A DNA stretch of 64,000 nucleotides. It comes from Agrobacterium genomosp. 13 str. CFBP 6927 (lineage in GTDB: Bacteria; Pseudomonadota; Alphaproteobacteria; Rhizobiales; Rhizobiaceae). The DNA lies in the NCBI GenBank assembly GCA_900012615.1, contig LT009756.1:2826325-2890324 (forward strand). Reading direction: 5' to 3'. Below the pieces are notes generated by a model. It was given only the letters and a program-made list of their open reading frames with translations, made no database searches and had not been told where the DNA came from. Below are positions 27,404 to 37,644 of the stretch, piece after piece (positions within the stretch are counted from its first letter, which is position 1; every line of letters starts with the position of its first letter). Made by a program: the position numbers and the translations under genes.

Positions 27404-28969
27404 TCACTGCGCGGCCCGGCCGTAACCGGACGCATAACGCATGATTTCTTCCTGATTGGTCTTGGCGGTTTCGAGCACGCCCGTGATGCGGCCCTGATGG
27501 AAAACGGCGATACGATCCGTCAGACCCAGAATTTCCGGCAGTTCCGAACTGATGAGAATGACGCCGATGCCCTGCGCGGCCAGCTCGTCCATGATCTTGT
27601 AGATCGCGAATTTCGCGCCGACATCGATGCCACGCGTCGGCTCATCGAAGAACAGCACACGCGACTGCCGGAACAGCCATTTGCCGATGATGATTTTCTG
27701 CTGGTTGCCGCCCGAAAGCAGCCGCACGGTCTGTTCGATCGATGGGGTGCGGATATTCAGAAGGTCGACATAACGCCTGGCGACATCGTCATGCTTCTTG
27801 AAATCGATCAGCCCGAAACGGTTGGACACTTCGCCTATATTGGCAAGCGTTGTGTTGGCGGCGACCGACATCTTGATGGCGAGACCATCACTTTTGCGGT
27901 CTTCCGAGAGATAGGCGATGCCTTCCCTGATGGCGTCCTGCGGTGAGCGAATGGAAAGCTCGCGGCTTTCAAATACGATTTTCCCGCTGTCCAGCGCATC
28001 GGCTCCGAAGATCGCGCGCGCCACCTCAGTGCGCCCAGCCCCCATCAATCCGGCAAAACCCAGAATCTCGCCGCGCCGCAGGGAAAACGAGATATCCTGG
28101 AATATGCCCGCCCGCGTCAGCCCTTCAACGGAGAAGATAACGTCTTCCGATGGCTTTGATGTGCGCTCGGGGAATTTGTCCTCCAGCGAACGTCCCACCA
28201 TGCGCGTGACGATATCGTCAACGGTGATCGAGGCGAAATCATCGGTCGAAATATAGCGTCCGTCGCGCAAAACCGTTACCCGGTCGACGATCTCGGCCAT
28301 TTCATCAAGGCGGTGAGAAATATAAACAATGCCGACGCCGGATGCCTTGAGGTCGCGAATGACCTTGAACAGGAGCCGTGTTTCCTGCTCGGTCAGCGAG
28401 GAGGTCGGCTCATCCATGATCAGGACTTCAGCATCGAGAGACAGCGCCTTGGCGATCTCCACCATCTGACATTGAGCAACCGAAAGACCGCGGACAATCT
28501 GATCTGGGTCGATATCGACGCCCAGCCGGTCGAGACAGCGCTTGGCGTCAAGGCGTAACTTTTTGCGGTCAACGAGGAAACCGCGGCGCGGCTCGCGCGC
28601 AAGATAAATGTTCTCGGCTACGGAGAGATGCGGAACGAGGTTCAGTTCCTGATGAATGATGGCGATACCGGCGGCTTCGGACTCCAGCGGCGATGCATAT
28701 TGCACCTTGACGCCCTTGTGCAGAATGGTGCCGTCACTCGGCTGATAAACCCCGCTGACGATTTTCATCAGCGTCGATTTTCCCGCACCATTTTCACCGC
28801 AGACGGCATGCACTTCACCGCTGCGCAAATCGAAATGCACGTTGGACAGCGCTTTGACGCCCGGAAATTCCTTGCTGATATTGTCGAGACGCAGAAGAAC
28901 GGAACGCTCGCCGCGCGCCTTCTTCTCAGGCGAAAAATCGCCCCGAATTGTCGATGCGCCCTGCGACAT
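27404..28969 (-). CDS. Sugar ABC transporter ATP-binding protein, two ABC domains (RbsA/MglA-like)
   Basis: A 521-residue double ATPase. The first domain has Walker A GENGAGKSTLMKI, signature LSVAQCQMVEIAKALS and Walker B VLIMDEPTSSL. The second has a degenerate Walker A GLMGAGRTEVARAIFG and signature LLSGGNQQKIIIGKW with VLFFDEPTRGID. The ATG at 28969 is preceded by GGGAGG about 9 bases upstream; an in-frame GTG at 29002 is less likely. It is the first gene of the roughly 9.4-kb minus-strand sugar operon and faces the divergent GntR gene across the operator region. Confidence 0.93.
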   Translation of the reverse strand: MSQGASTIRGDFSPEKKARGERSVLLRLDNISKEFPGVKALSNVHFDLRSGEVHAVCGENGAGKSTLMKIVSGVYQPSDGTILHKGVKVQYASPLESEAAGIAIIHQELNLVPHLSVAENIYLAREPRRGFLVDRKKLRLDAKRCLDRLGVDIDPDQIVRGLSVAQCQMVEIAKALSLDAEVLIMDEPTSSLTEQETRLLFKVIRDLKASGVGIVYISHRLDEMAEIVDRVTVLRDGRYISTDDFASITVDDIVTRMVGRSLEDKFPERTSKPSEDVIFSVEGLTRAGIFQDISFSLRRGEILGFAGLMGAGRTEVARAIFGADALDSGKIVFESRELSIRSPQDAIREGIAYLSEDRKSDGLAIKMSVAANTTLANIGEVSNRFGLIDFKKHDDVARRYVDLLNIRTPSIEQTVRLLSGGNQQKIIIGKWLFRQSRVLFFDEPTRGIDVGAKFAIYKIMDELAAQGIGVILISSELPEILGLTDRIAVFHQGRITGVLETAKTNQEEIMRYASGYGRAAQ

Positions 28970-29025
28970 CTGAAAACCTCCCAGCCGTGCTCCCCGCTCC
29001 ACCGGGGTATCATGAACAGGCCGAA

Positions 29026-29072
29026 TGGTTAGGCCGGTTTTTTCGAATGGTCAAGCCAATTTGGTCAAAACT
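29026..29072. promoter_or_regulatory. Cluster of candidate GntR operators near the ABC operon
   Basis: TGGTTAGGCCG (29026-29036) and TGGTCAAGCCA (29048-29058) fit a TGG-N5-CCA palindrome and are 22 bp apart, two helical turns. TGGTCAAAACT (29062-29072) is a half-like copy. All lie upstream of the transporter operon. The same 11-mer recurs twice near the gntR promoter. Confidence 0.6.
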
Positions 29073-29172
29073 TGAAAAATGGCTTCGAAGGTGCGTAGGA
29101 TTACCTAGCAGCGATATTCATAATAATACTTTAAATTCATATATTTAAGTAATTTCTTGCGTATTGACACGC

Positions 29173-29200
29173 TTGGCGTTACGGTAAGGCCAAATATAGA
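29173..29200 (+). promoter_or_regulatory. Candidate gntR promoter with embedded operator
   Basis: TTGGCG and TATAGA, separated by 16 bp, make a plausible -35/-10 pair ahead of the gntR gene. The operator-like CGGTAAGGCCA (29182-29192) fills the spacer, which would allow direct repression. Confidence 0.45.
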
Positions 29201-29227
29201 TCGCAGACAGGGCTCATTAGAAAACAC

Positions 29228-29920
29228 ATGAATGGTCAGGCCAAAATAGCGGAACCACGCAGGCTTTATCAGCAGATTGCGGACCAGATACGCGAGCTCA
29301 TCGATTTGGGCGAGTTTCTTCCCGGAACCCGGCTTCCGGCAGAGCGGGAGCTGGCGCAGAAACTTGGCGTTTCAAGGCCGTCCCTGCGCGAAGCGCTGAT
29401 AGCGCTTGAAATCGACAGCACGGTTGAAATTCGCATGGGTTCCGGCGTTTATGTGTCGACAGAGGCCCTTCAGACGACCCATCACACCAAGTCACTGGGC
29501 GATAGCCCATCTGAACTGATGCAGGCACGGGCCGCACTGGAGGGCGCGACTATCGTTTTGGCGGCAGGCCGCATGACCGATGAAACAATCGCCAGCCTTC
29601 GTCAGATCCTGAACACCATGCAGAAGGAAATAGAGGCGGGACGCAAGCCTCTGGATCAGGACAGGCTGTTTCACGTCACTATTGCCGAGCAGTCCGGAAA
29701 CAGCGTTTTGGCGCGGCTGGTGGCGAACCTCTTCGATGAGCGCCACAGCCCCATTTCGGCCCAGCTGCGCGTGAAATTCGAAGATCGCGACACATGGGCC
29801 TTTGCTCTTCAGGAGCACGAGGCAATTCTGGCGGCTCTGGAGCTGAAGGACCCGCTGCTGGCGCAGGCCACCATGCACATCCATCTGGAAGGCTCCAAGA
29901 GGCGCTGGGTGGATAGCTGA
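29228..29920 (+). CDS. GntR family regulator, FadR/UxuR-type
   Basis: A 230-residue regulator. The N-terminal winged helix-turn-helix has LPAERELAQKLGVSRPSLREAL at about residues 37-58. The C-terminal all-helical FCD effector domain has a metal-type D..H..H pattern (RLFHVTIAEQSGN, LQEHEAILAAL, MHIHLEGSKRRW). The family includes the hexuronate repressors UxuR and ExuR, matching the uxa-like genes. A perfect TGGTCAGGCCA lies over its own codons 2-6, suggesting autoregulation. It is divergent from the ABC/enzyme operon and 42 bp upstream of the altronate dehydratase gene. Confidence 0.9.
   Translation: MNGQAKIAEPRRLYQQIADQIRELIDLGEFLPGTRLPAERELAQKLGVSRPSLREALIALEIDSTVEIRMGSGVYVSTEALQTTHHTKSLGDSPSELMQARAALEGATIVLAAGRMTDETIASLRQILNTMQKEIEAGRKPLDQDRLFHVTIAEQSGNSVLARLVANLFDERHSPISAQLRVKFEDRDTWAFALQEHEAILAALELKDPLLAQATMHIHLEGSKRRWVDS
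29233..29243. promoter_or_regulatory. Candidate GntR operator within the gntR start
   Basis: TGGTCAGGCCA is a perfect TGG-N5-CCA palindrome and the best copy of the four. It overlaps codons 2-6 of the regulator gene, so bound protein could block its own transcription. Confidence 0.55.
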
Positions 29921-29962
29921 ATCTAAAATATAGCAGGCAATATACCGGGAGGAGGAAAACCC

Positions 29963-31495
29963 GTGAGTGAGAATTTCGAGGCAACCATTTTGCTGAACGC
30001 CAACGACAATGTCGCGGTGGCGCGCCGGTCGATTCCGGCCGGTGGTGCGACGGGCAGGGGCGATCTGACGGCCCGTGAACTGATCGGGCGTGGACACAAG
30101 GTGGCCCTGAAATTCATCCGGTCCGGAGACGAGGTGCTGAAATACGGGCAGGTGATCGGTATCGCCACCCAGGATATCGAGCCCGGCAAGCACGTGCATC
30201 TGCACAATCTGGCCATGGTGCCATCTGAACACGCCCATCAGTTCAGTGTCGATATCGAAGAAAAGGGCATGGTGCCGGAAACCGAGCGCCGCACCTTCAT
30301 GGGCTATGATCGTGGTCTCGGCGGCGTCGGCACGCGCAATTATATCGGCGTCATCGCTTCGGTGAACTGTTCCGCCACGGTCTCGCGTTACATCGCCGAT
30401 TATTTCAACAAGCAGGGCGGACTTGACGGTTTCGACAATGTCGATGGCGTCGTGGCTCTCACCCATGGCGGCGGCTGTGCGCTCAATACCAAATCGGAAG
30501 GGTATCGCCTCCTGATCCGGACCATTCAGGGTTACGCGCGCCATCCGAATTTTGGCGGCATTCTGCTGATCGGCCTCGGTTGCGAAACCAACCAGATCGC
30601 CCCCATTCTTGAACATTACAAGATGGAAGAGGGTGAGCGGCTGCGCACCATGACCATTCAGCAGCACGGCGGTACGCGCAAGACGATCGATGCGGCAATT
30701 GCCGAGATCAGGGCCATGTTGCCAATGGTCAATGCTGCCAAGCGGACCAAACAACCGCTTTCAAAACTGAAAGTGGCGCTGGAATGCGGCGGTTCTGACG
30801 GTTACTCCGGCATATCCGCCAATCCGGCTCTGGGTTATGCCTCCGACCTCATCGTCCGCAACGGCGGCACCACCGTTCTTTCCGAAACCCCGGAAATTTA
30901 CGGTGCCGAGCACCTGTTGACAAAGCGAGCCGTCACGCCCGCGGTCGCCGAAAAGCTTTTGCAGCGCATTGACTGGTGGCGGGATTACACCGCGCGCAAC
31001 GGCGACGAGCTGAACAACAACCCGTCCCACGGCAACAAGCTCGGCGGCCTCACCACCATTCTGGAGAAATCGCTGGGCGCGGTCGCCAAGGGCGGCTCCA
31101 TGCCGCTGAAAGCCGTTTATGAATTTGCGGAAACCGTGACCGAACAGGGCTTCGTTTTCATGGATACGCCTGGCTACGATCCCGTTGCCGTCACCGGCCA
31201 GGTTGCTGGCGGCTGCAACGTCATCTGTTTCACCACCGGCCGCGGCTCCGTTTCGGGGTTCAAGCCTGCGCCCTGCATCAAGATCGCCACCAATTCCGAA
31301 ATGTATGAACACATGAAGGAAGACATGGACCTTAACTGCGGCGAGATCGTCACCGGCGCTGAGACCATCGAGGAATCCGGCGAACGAATTTTTGAACACA
31401 TTCTCGCAGTGGCTTCGGGCGACAAGACAGTCAGTGAGATTTACGACTATGGTGACAATGAATTCGTGCCATGGCAGGTGGGAGCGGTGACCTGA
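29963..31495 (+). CDS. uxaA: Altronate dehydratase family (UxaA)
   Basis: Full-length UxaA-type protein of 510 residues. It has an N-terminal SAF domain (residues about 1-95), then the large dehydratase domain with GYDRGLGGVGTRNYIGVI near residue 114, THGGGCALNT near residue 167, GLGCETNQI, ECGGSDGYSGISANPALG and AGGCNVICFTTGRGS. It would dehydrate D-altronate to 2-keto-3-deoxygluconate. A GGAGGA ribosome site precedes the ATG. It is co-directional with gntR. It closes a tagaturonate-altronate-KDG branch with the LgoD- and UxaB-like enzymes across the operator region. Confidence 0.88.
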   Translation: MSENFEATILLNANDNVAVARRSIPAGGATGRGDLTARELIGRGHKVALKFIRSGDEVLKYGQVIGIATQDIEPGKHVHLHNLAMVPSEHAHQFSVDIEEKGMVPETERRTFMGYDRGLGGVGTRNYIGVIASVNCSATVSRYIADYFNKQGGLDGFDNVDGVVALTHGGGCALNTKSEGYRLLIRTIQGYARHPNFGGILLIGLGCETNQIAPILEHYKMEEGERLRTMTIQQHGGTRKTIDAAIAEIRAMLPMVNAAKRTKQPLSKLKVALECGGSDGYSGISANPALGYASDLIVRNGGTTVLSETPEIYGAEHLLTKRAVTPAVAEKLLQRIDWWRDYTARNGDELNNNPSHGNKLGGLTTILEKSLGAVAKGGSMPLKAVYEFAETVTEQGFVFMDTPGYDPVAVTGQVAGGCNVICFTTGRGSVSGFKPAPCIKIATNSEMYEHMKEDMDLNCGEIVTGAETIEESGERIFEHILAVASGDKTVSEIYDYGDNEFVPWQVGAVT

Positions 31496-31546
31496 AGCAC
31501 TTCAGATAAAAAGGCAATGACGGGTTTACATTCGAGAAATCCCGAT

Positions 31547-31562
31547 TGTCCCACGTGAAACA
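31547..31562. other. parS-like site, 2 mismatches
   Basis: TGTCCCACGTGAAACA differs from the universal TGTTTCACGTGAAACA at two positions, keeping one perfect half. It lies between uxaA and the shared terminator. Confidence 0.6.
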
Positions 31563-31564
31563 AA

Positions 31565-31590
31565 AAGCCCGGAAATTGCTTTCCGGGCTT
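31565..31590. terminator. Bidirectional terminator between uxaA and purH
   Basis: AAGCCCGGAAA and TTTCCGGGCTT form an 11-bp stem with a TTGC loop, flanked by A and T runs on both sides. It can serve both convergent genes. Confidence 0.85.
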
Positions 31591-31615
31591 TTCTATTTGT
31601 ACTGACGATATTGGC

Positions 31616-33232
31616 TCAATGGCGGAAGTGGCGCATGCCTGTGAACACCATCGTTACATTATGCTCATTCGCCGCATCGATCACTTCCTGATCGCGCATC
31701 GAGCCGCCCGGCTGAATAACAGCGGTAGCACCAGCGGCAATCGCAGCAAGCAGACCATCGGCGAAGGGATAAAACGCTTCCGAGGCCACGGCGGAACCGC
31801 GTGTAAGCGGTTCGGCAAGCCCCAGCGCCTTGGCCGCATCTTCCGCCTTCTGAGCGGCGATACGGGCGGAATCGACCCGGCTCATCTGGCCAGCGCCAAT
31901 ACCAGCCGTCTGCCCGTCCTTGGCGTAGATCACGGCGTTGGATTTAACATGCTTGGCGATCTTGAAGGCGAATTTCATGTCTTCAAGCTCCTGCGGCGTC
32001 GGCGCACGCTTGGTGACAACCTTCAGCTCAAGATCCTCGACCATGCCATTGTCGCGGCTCTGCACCAGCAGACCACCCGAAACGGTCTTGGCTGTAATGC
32101 CCGCCGCGCGCGGATCGGGCAGACCACCGGCGGTCAGCAGGCGAAGGTTCGGCTTGCGGGCAATGATTGCCTTGGCCTCCTCGGTTACGTCAGGCGCGAT
32201 AATGACTTCCGTGAAGAGCTTGACGATCTCTTCCGCCGTTTCCGCATCGAGCGTGCGGTTCAAGGCGATGACGCCACCAAAGGCAGATACGGAATCGCAC
32301 GCCAGCGCCCGCCGGTAAGCTTCGGCAAGTGTGGGACCGGTTGCGACGCCGCAGGGGTTTGCGTGTTTGATGATCGCGACAGCCGGCGCATTTTCCGGCA
32401 GGAACTCCGCCACAAGCTCGTAAGCCGCATCCGTATCGTTGATGTTATTGTAGGAAAGCTGCTTGCCCTGAAGCAGCGTTGCCGTTGCGACGCCGGGGCG
32501 CTTTTCACCGGTCAGGTAAAAGCCGGCGCTCTGGTGCGGGTTCTCGCCATAGCGCATCTTTTCCTTCAGCGCGCCACCGATGGCTCGGTAATCCGGTGTT
32601 TCGATGGAAAGCGCCTCGGAAAACCAGTTGGAAATCACCGCGTCATAAGCGGCGGTGCGGGCATAGGCCTTGGCGGCGAATGTCTGGCGCAGCGCGTAAG
32701 AGGTCTGGCCATCATCGGCCTGCAGGGCTTCCACCAGAGCGGGATAGTCGGATGGGTCAGTAACAACAGTGACATAGGCATGGTTCTTGGCGGAAGCGCG
32801 GATCATCGCCGGGCCGCCAATATCGATATTCTCAACCGTTGTCGGATAATCGCCGCCCTTGGCGCGCACTTCCTCGAAGGGATAAAGGTTGATGACGGAG
32901 AGATCGATCGCCTCGATACCATGCGCCTTCATAGCCTCGACATGGTCCGCATCATCCCGGATCGCCAGAAGCCCACCATGCACGTTGGGATGCAGGGTCT
33001 TCACGCGGCCGTCCATGATCTCCGGAAAATTGGTCACGTCGGAAACATCCGTCACCGGCAGGCCCGCATCCGCGATGGCCTTTGCCGTTCCGCCCGTCGA
33101 CAGGAGCTTGACGCCGAGCTTCGACAGAACCGTCGCAAGCTCGATAATGTCCGTCTTGTCGGACACGGAAAGAAGCGCCGTGCGGATTTTGACCTTATCG
33201 GGCGCGGGGATTTTTTTGGACACGACAGCCAT
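31616..33232 (-). CDS. purH: Bifunctional AICAR formyltransferase / IMP cyclohydrolase
   Basis: Catalyses the last two steps of IMP synthesis. It is 538 residues from the chosen ATG. The N-terminal MGS-like cyclohydrolase domain begins [17 protein letters not shown] and has [10 protein letters not shown] and [13 protein letters not shown]. The C-terminal formyltransferase domain has [19 protein letters not shown] and a QPGGSMRD end. The frame stays open 116 codons further upstream, but those residues do not resemble PurH. It is third in a minus-strand set after rsmB and the heparinase-like gene. Confidence 0.96.
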   Translation of the reverse strand: MAVVSKKIPAPDKVKIRTALLSVSDKTDIIELATVLSKLGVKLLSTGGTAKAIADAGLPVTDVSDVTNFPEIMDGRVKTLHPNVHGGLLAIRDDADHVEAMKAHGIEAIDLSVINLYPFEEVRAKGGDYPTTVENIDIGGPAMIRASAKNHAYVTVVTDPSDYPALVEALQADDGQTSYALRQTFAAKAYARTAAYDAVISNWFSEALSIETPDYRAIGGALKEKMRYGENPHQSAGFYLTGEKRPGVATATLLQGKQLSYNNINDTDAAYELVAEFLPENAPAVAIIKHANPCGVATGPTLAEAYRRALACDSVSAFGGVIALNRTLDAETAEEIVKLFTEVIIAPDVTEEAKAIIARKPNLRLLTAGGLPDPRAAGITAKTVSGGLLVQSRDNGMVEDLELKVVTKRAPTPQELEDMKFAFKIAKHVKSNAVIYAKDGQTAGIGAGQMSRVDSARIAAQKAEDAAKALGLAEPLTRGSAVASEAFYPFADGLLAAIAAGATAVIQPGGSMRDQEVIDAANEHNVTMVFTGMRHFRH

Positions 33233-33386
33233 CAGGCATACTCCGTTCAACGGGGAGGACAGGCTGGACTGGGATTGATCCAGCAATTGCCGCCGCGTTA
33301 ACACAGCTTGCCGTATTAATAAACAGCGGTAACGAGGAACGGTGTAAACTAAGGGCGGTTTTTGCCTGAAACCCGCCCGGAATCGT

Positions 33387-35054
33387 CTAGGCCCTGCGTT
33401 CGATGAGCCAGCGGATTTCGCGCGTATTGGCGAGGTTAAAAGGCAGCTCGATCTGCTGCGAGGGCCGCATGCCGGAGGCATCGGCCATAAAGACATCCTC
33501 GGTGACGAAAAGCTCCAGTCCCGGTGCCGAAAACAGCCAGGTCGTTCCGTCCGCCGCCTCCAGATAAACCGACTCCTCATCCCGCTGATGCAGCTGGATA
33601 TGAGGGTGGATATGGAAACGCGACACGGCCGAAACCGACTGCAATTGCGCTTTCACGGCATTTTCGTCGGCACGCAGCAGGTCGCGGCCCTTTATCTTCG
33701 TTCCCGCTGCATTCAATTCGATTTCCCGCTCGTGATAACAGCCGAAATTCTGCAGATATCCATCATGTGACGCCCACAGGACATCATTGCCGTTTCCATC
33801 CGCTCCGCGCCGGCTATCGACATGGCTGACACCGGAAACCATGATGGGTCCAAGCAGTCTCGAACGCGACAGCCTGCAAGACGAGGTGTCCGCCAGTGTC
33901 ACGGTGGAGTGGGCGGCCGTCGACCGGCTGGCCCGCTGATATTCCGGTGCTGCATTTTTGGGAAAGCCGGAATTGACGATGAACCTGTTCTTGCCGCAGG
34001 ACATCTCAAAAGACAGACACCCCGAATGGGCGTTGCGTGAAAGCTCCGCCGAACCGGGATAGCCCGTATCCACAATGATGACGGTATCATCGGTCGCAAG
34101 CCGATGATAATTCACATCGGGCAACACTTTGGAGGGCCGGCCCGCCGTTTCATCATAACGGAGCACGGAGACAAGTTCATTTGCAAGCGTGGCCGTCGCG
34201 CCGTTAAACAGCGCCAGATCCCCGCCCTGATGCCGGAAAAACCGGATTGCCGGAAACATGCGGTCTATCGCCGGCACAAGCCCGGACGGCAGGTCGTGGC
34301 CGAGATTGATATAGCTTTGCCGAAGCGGCAAAAGATCGAGCAGCAGATCCAGCATGACCCGCGGATTACGGGAAACATGACCGCCGTCGGGAAGAATCTG
34401 GCGTTCCATTTCCTGAGCCAGCTTCATTCCATGCCGGGTAATGCGGGAAAGGCGGGTGGGCATGGCGATGGAGGCCATGGCCAGAGCAATCCTGATCCGC
34501 AGCCTCGCTTCCCCATCGGGTGCGTGTTTCACGATCCTGTCGAGATAACGGACATGAAAGGCAAGGCTTTTCAGAAAGCGGCGGTAAAAGCCCGCGTCAG
34601 CCTCATATAGAACGACGGGGGAGTGGGACAGCCAGGCGATCAACCTCTGCGCCGCAATCTCCGGTGACCAGGCTGTGCCGGTGAGCCGCTTGCCATTGAT
34701 GGCGATCCACTCGGCAACGATGCGGCGGGCGCGCTTACACGCCTCGCTCGATCTGTCGGAACGGATATGCCGCAACCAGCCGAACGCATGTAGCCGCTCT
34801 TCGAAAACCAGCGAAGGATAATCCACCTGAAATGGCGACAGGCCGCCGGTTTCAACCACGCGACCAGCAAGCGCTATGCGGCCGTGCAGGAGTTCCTCGG
34901 CAAAATAAGGGTCGATGGCCCTGAGATCGGTGGGCGCTGCCACCAGCCCATCGGGAACACGATTGGCAAACCGCGATAGATGCAGGCGCAAAGGAGTGAG
35001 GCCGACACACAGATGCCGATACGCCATCCGTGAAAGAAGACCGGCCGCATTCAT
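33387..35054 (-). CDS. Heparinase II/III-like protein
   Basis: A 555-residue protein with an N-terminal alpha/alpha-toroid-like helical region and a C-terminal heparinase II/III-like domain: [15 protein letters not shown] near residue 270, [19 protein letters not shown], and [16 protein letters not shown] with the conserved HSTV. No signal peptide is visible, so its polysaccharide substrate and location are uncertain. It lies between rsmB and purH, a conserved position in Rhizobiales as I recall. The ATG at 35054 was preferred over an in-frame GTG at 35096 that lacks a ribosome site. Confidence 0.8.
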   Translation of the reverse strand: MNAAGLLSRMAYRHLCVGLTPLRLHLSRFANRVPDGLVAAPTDLRAIDPYFAEELLHGRIALAGRVVETGGLSPFQVDYPSLVFEERLHAFGWLRHIRSDRSSEACKRARRIVAEWIAINGKRLTGTAWSPEIAAQRLIAWLSHSPVVLYEADAGFYRRFLKSLAFHVRYLDRIVKHAPDGEARLRIRIALAMASIAMPTRLSRITRHGMKLAQEMERQILPDGGHVSRNPRVMLDLLLDLLPLRQSYINLGHDLPSGLVPAIDRMFPAIRFFRHQGGDLALFNGATATLANELVSVLRYDETAGRPSKVLPDVNYHRLATDDTVIIVDTGYPGSAELSRNAHSGCLSFEMSCGKNRFIVNSGFPKNAAPEYQRASRSTAAHSTVTLADTSSCRLSRSRLLGPIMVSGVSHVDSRRGADGNGNDVLWASHDGYLQNFGCYHEREIELNAAGTKIKGRDLLRADENAVKAQLQSVSAVSRFHIHPHIQLHQRDEESVYLEAADGTTWLFSAPGLELFVTEDVFMADASGMRPSQQIELPFNLANTREIRWLIERRA

Positions 35055-35178
35055 GCTGCCTGCGAAGGACCCTAACAAGCTGTGTTTCCCGTTCACATGT
35101 TTTGTTTTTATCAGTGAACCGCGATGACCGGAACGTTATCGATAAATATCTAATGATTCGCGAAAGCTTCGCTTTTTT

Positions 35179-36551
35179 CTACTTCTTACGCAAGACACTG
35201 CTAAAAAACCCATCGACCCCACCGAACATATCCGGCGTCGTGCGAAGATCGCCCTCCGCAGTGATGGCGGCTTCCATTGCAGGCCAGTCCTCCTTGCGGA
35301 CGGCGATACGCTCAATGCCGGGGTTTTCCGCCAGAACCTGCGCGATCATCATTTCCCCTTCCGAGGGATCGAGCGAGCAGTTGGAAAAGACAACAATGCC
35401 GCCGGAATCGATCATGGTGAGTGCATGTCGCAGCATCTGGCCCTGAAGAACTGCAAGTTTGGCAATATCATTTTCATCCTTGGTCCAGCAGACATCGGGA
35501 TGTTTACGCAGCGTGCCGGTTGACGAGCAGGGCGCATCAAGAAGGACGGCGTCGAAAGGCTGTTCCGGCTGGTACTTCATCATATTGATCTCCACCGTTT
35601 CGGCGTGAAGGCCGAGCCGGTCGAGATTCTCCCTCAGGCGGCGAAGACGATTGCCGGACTGGTCAAGCGCGGTCACTTTCGCGCCTGCAAGCGCAAGCTG
35701 GGCGGTCTTGCCGCCCGGAGCCGCACAGAGATCGGCAACACGCTTGCCGGAAATATCGCCCATCAGCCTCACCGGCATACTGGCCGCGAGATCCTGCACC
35801 CACCACGCCCCCTCGGCAAAGCCCTGCAGCGAGGGAATTTGGCCGTCGAATTCCCCAAGCCGCACACTGCCATTTGGCAGGAGCGTGCCGCCCAGCTTCT
35901 CCGCCCACAGAGCCGGATCGGCCTTGACCGTGAGATCGATGGAGGACGGCGTCAGCTGCGCCTCGGAAATCCGCTTTGCAGTCTCATCGCCATAGGCCGA
36001 AACCAGGCGCGCATAGAACCAGTCCGGAAGCACCGGAACCTGCGCAATGGCCTGTTCGATGTCCGTTTTTCCCGACCCAGCCGTCGCAGAACCGCGTTCA
36101 CAAGCTTGACGAAACGCCTGTTGCGCGGATCGCGATGGGCCTGTTCCACGGCCAGATCCACAGCGGAATGATCCGGAACGTCGAGATAAAGCATCTGCGC
36201 CGCACCGACAACAAGGACGTGATGCAGCGAACGGGCGCCCTGCGGCAACGGCCCGTCAAGCAGCATCGATAGCGCCGTCTCGATACGCGGGAGGTGACGA
36301 AGCGCGCTGTTGACGATGGCTCTTACCAACGCCCTGTCTGCAAGGGAAAGCGCGCGATAAACGGGATTACCGTTTTCACTGTCCAACATTCCGTCGAGCG
36401 AGGTCTTCTTTTCAAGAACGGCTGCGAGAATGCGCGTCGCGGCAATGCGTGCTGCAAGGCCCGGCTTATCCTGGAAAGACGAAGGGCCGTCTTCACGGCC
36501 CTTGCCATTGGCCGACCTCGGCTTTTTGGACCGCGCCGGCTTATTCTGCAT
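35179..36551 (-). pseudogene. rsmB: rsmB, 16S rRNA m5C967 methyltransferase, apparent frameshift
   Basis: Two overlapping frames together encode one RsmB. The first gives the NusB-like RNA-binding domain to about residue 162 (...VNAVLRRLGREK). The second continues with LPDWFYARLVSAYGDETAKRI and the methyltransferase core: VADLCAAPGGKTAQLA, LDAPCSSTGTLRKHPD with the catalytic Cys, and FSNCSLDPSEGE. The break is at a run of five A on the coding strand (36066-36070). One extra A would restore a 457-residue protein. It could be a sequencing error, a true pseudogene or a -1 recoding site. Confidence 0.85.
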
Positions 36552-36559
36552 ATCGGATG

Positions 36560-37525
36560 TCAAGACCACGGCCCTTTGCGCTCGTTTTCATTGCCTCGGC
36601 CCCTGCCTGTTGTGGGAACCGAGCCTGATTTGCGCAGAGGCTTATCATTCGCTGGCGTCGGCGTCGATCCTCGCGGGTAAAACTCATGTGCCATTGCGTG
36701 CAAGGCCGCCACGCGGTTTTCCGTATTTGGATGGGTGGAAAAGAGATTGTCCATGCGCTCGCCCGAAAGCGGGTTGATGATGAACATATGCGCCGTTGCC
36801 GGATTGCGCTCAGCATCGTCATTGTGAATCTGCTGCGCCATACCGGAAATCTTCTGTAGCGCAGACGCCAGCCACAGCGGATTGCCACATATTTCCGCGC
36901 CTCGCCGATCGGCGGAATATTCCCGTGTGCGGCTGATGGCCATCTGCACCAGCATCGCAGCCAGCGGTGCCACGATCATCGCGACCAGAACGCCGATGAA
37001 GCCAAGTGGATTATTGTTGTTTTCGCGATTACCGCCGAACAGGAAAGCGAAATTGCCCAGCATGGAGATGGCACCCGCCAGCGTCGCGGTGATCGTCATG
37101 GTCAACGTATCCCGGTTCTGCACATGTGCCAGCTCATGCGCCATGACACCGGCCACTTCTTCAGGCGTCAGACGCTCGAGCAGGCCCGTCGAGGCGGCGA
37201 CAGCGGCATTTTGCGGGTTTCTTCCCGTCGCGAATGCATTGGGCTGCGGGCTATCGTAAATATAGACCTTGGGCATGGGCAGGCCGGCATTATGCGAGAG
37301 ATCGCGGATCATATGAAAGAATTCGGGCGCATTGGCCTCATCGATCTCCTTCGCGCGATAGGCGGAAAGGACCATCCTGTCAGAGTTCCAGTAGGAGAAC
37401 AGATTCATGCCGGCAGCGATGAGGAAAGCAATCATCATGCCGCCTTTACCGCCGATCAGAAAACCGACACCCATGAACAATGCCGTCATGAAGGCCAGAA
37501 GCATTGCCGTGCGCATCATGTTCAT
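36560..37525 (-). CDS. htpX: Membrane zinc metalloprotease HtpX
   Basis: An M48 family inner-membrane protease of 321 residues, involved in membrane-protein quality control. Two hydrophobic segments lie at the N-terminus (residues about 7-42) and two more around residues 145-200. The zinc motif HELAH lies near residue 129, and the third ligand is expected in [12 protein letters not shown] near residue 205. The C-terminus is a polar Pro/Gly/Arg tail. Its stop is 8 bp before the rsmB ATG. Confidence 0.94.
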   Translation of the reverse strand: MNMMRTAMLLAFMTALFMGVGFLIGGKGGMMIAFLIAAGMNLFSYWNSDRMVLSAYRAKEIDEANAPEFFHMIRDLSHNAGLPMPKVYIYDSPQPNAFATGRNPQNAAVAASTGLLERLTPEEVAGVMAHELAHVQNRDTLTMTITATLAGAISMLGNFAFLFGGNRENNNNPLGFIGVLVAMIVAPLAAMLVQMAISRTREYSADRRGAEICGNPLWLASALQKISGMAQQIHNDDAERNPATAHMFIINPLSGERMDNLFSTHPNTENRVAALHAMAHEFYPRGSTPTPANDKPLRKSGSVPTTGRGRGNENERKGPWS

Positions 37526-37644
37526 CTGTCAAACTCTCCTCATCATCTATCAGGGAATATTCCGGGGGTTTATAAAGCCGGTTTGATTATATAATCTGGT
37601 AAACGGCAAACATATTTCAATATCCCGTCATAGGGAGGATTCTC

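Noticed and set aside
31619-33301. Open frame of 560 codons opposite purH
   Set aside because: Exactly antisense to purH; the high GC third positions leave few stops.
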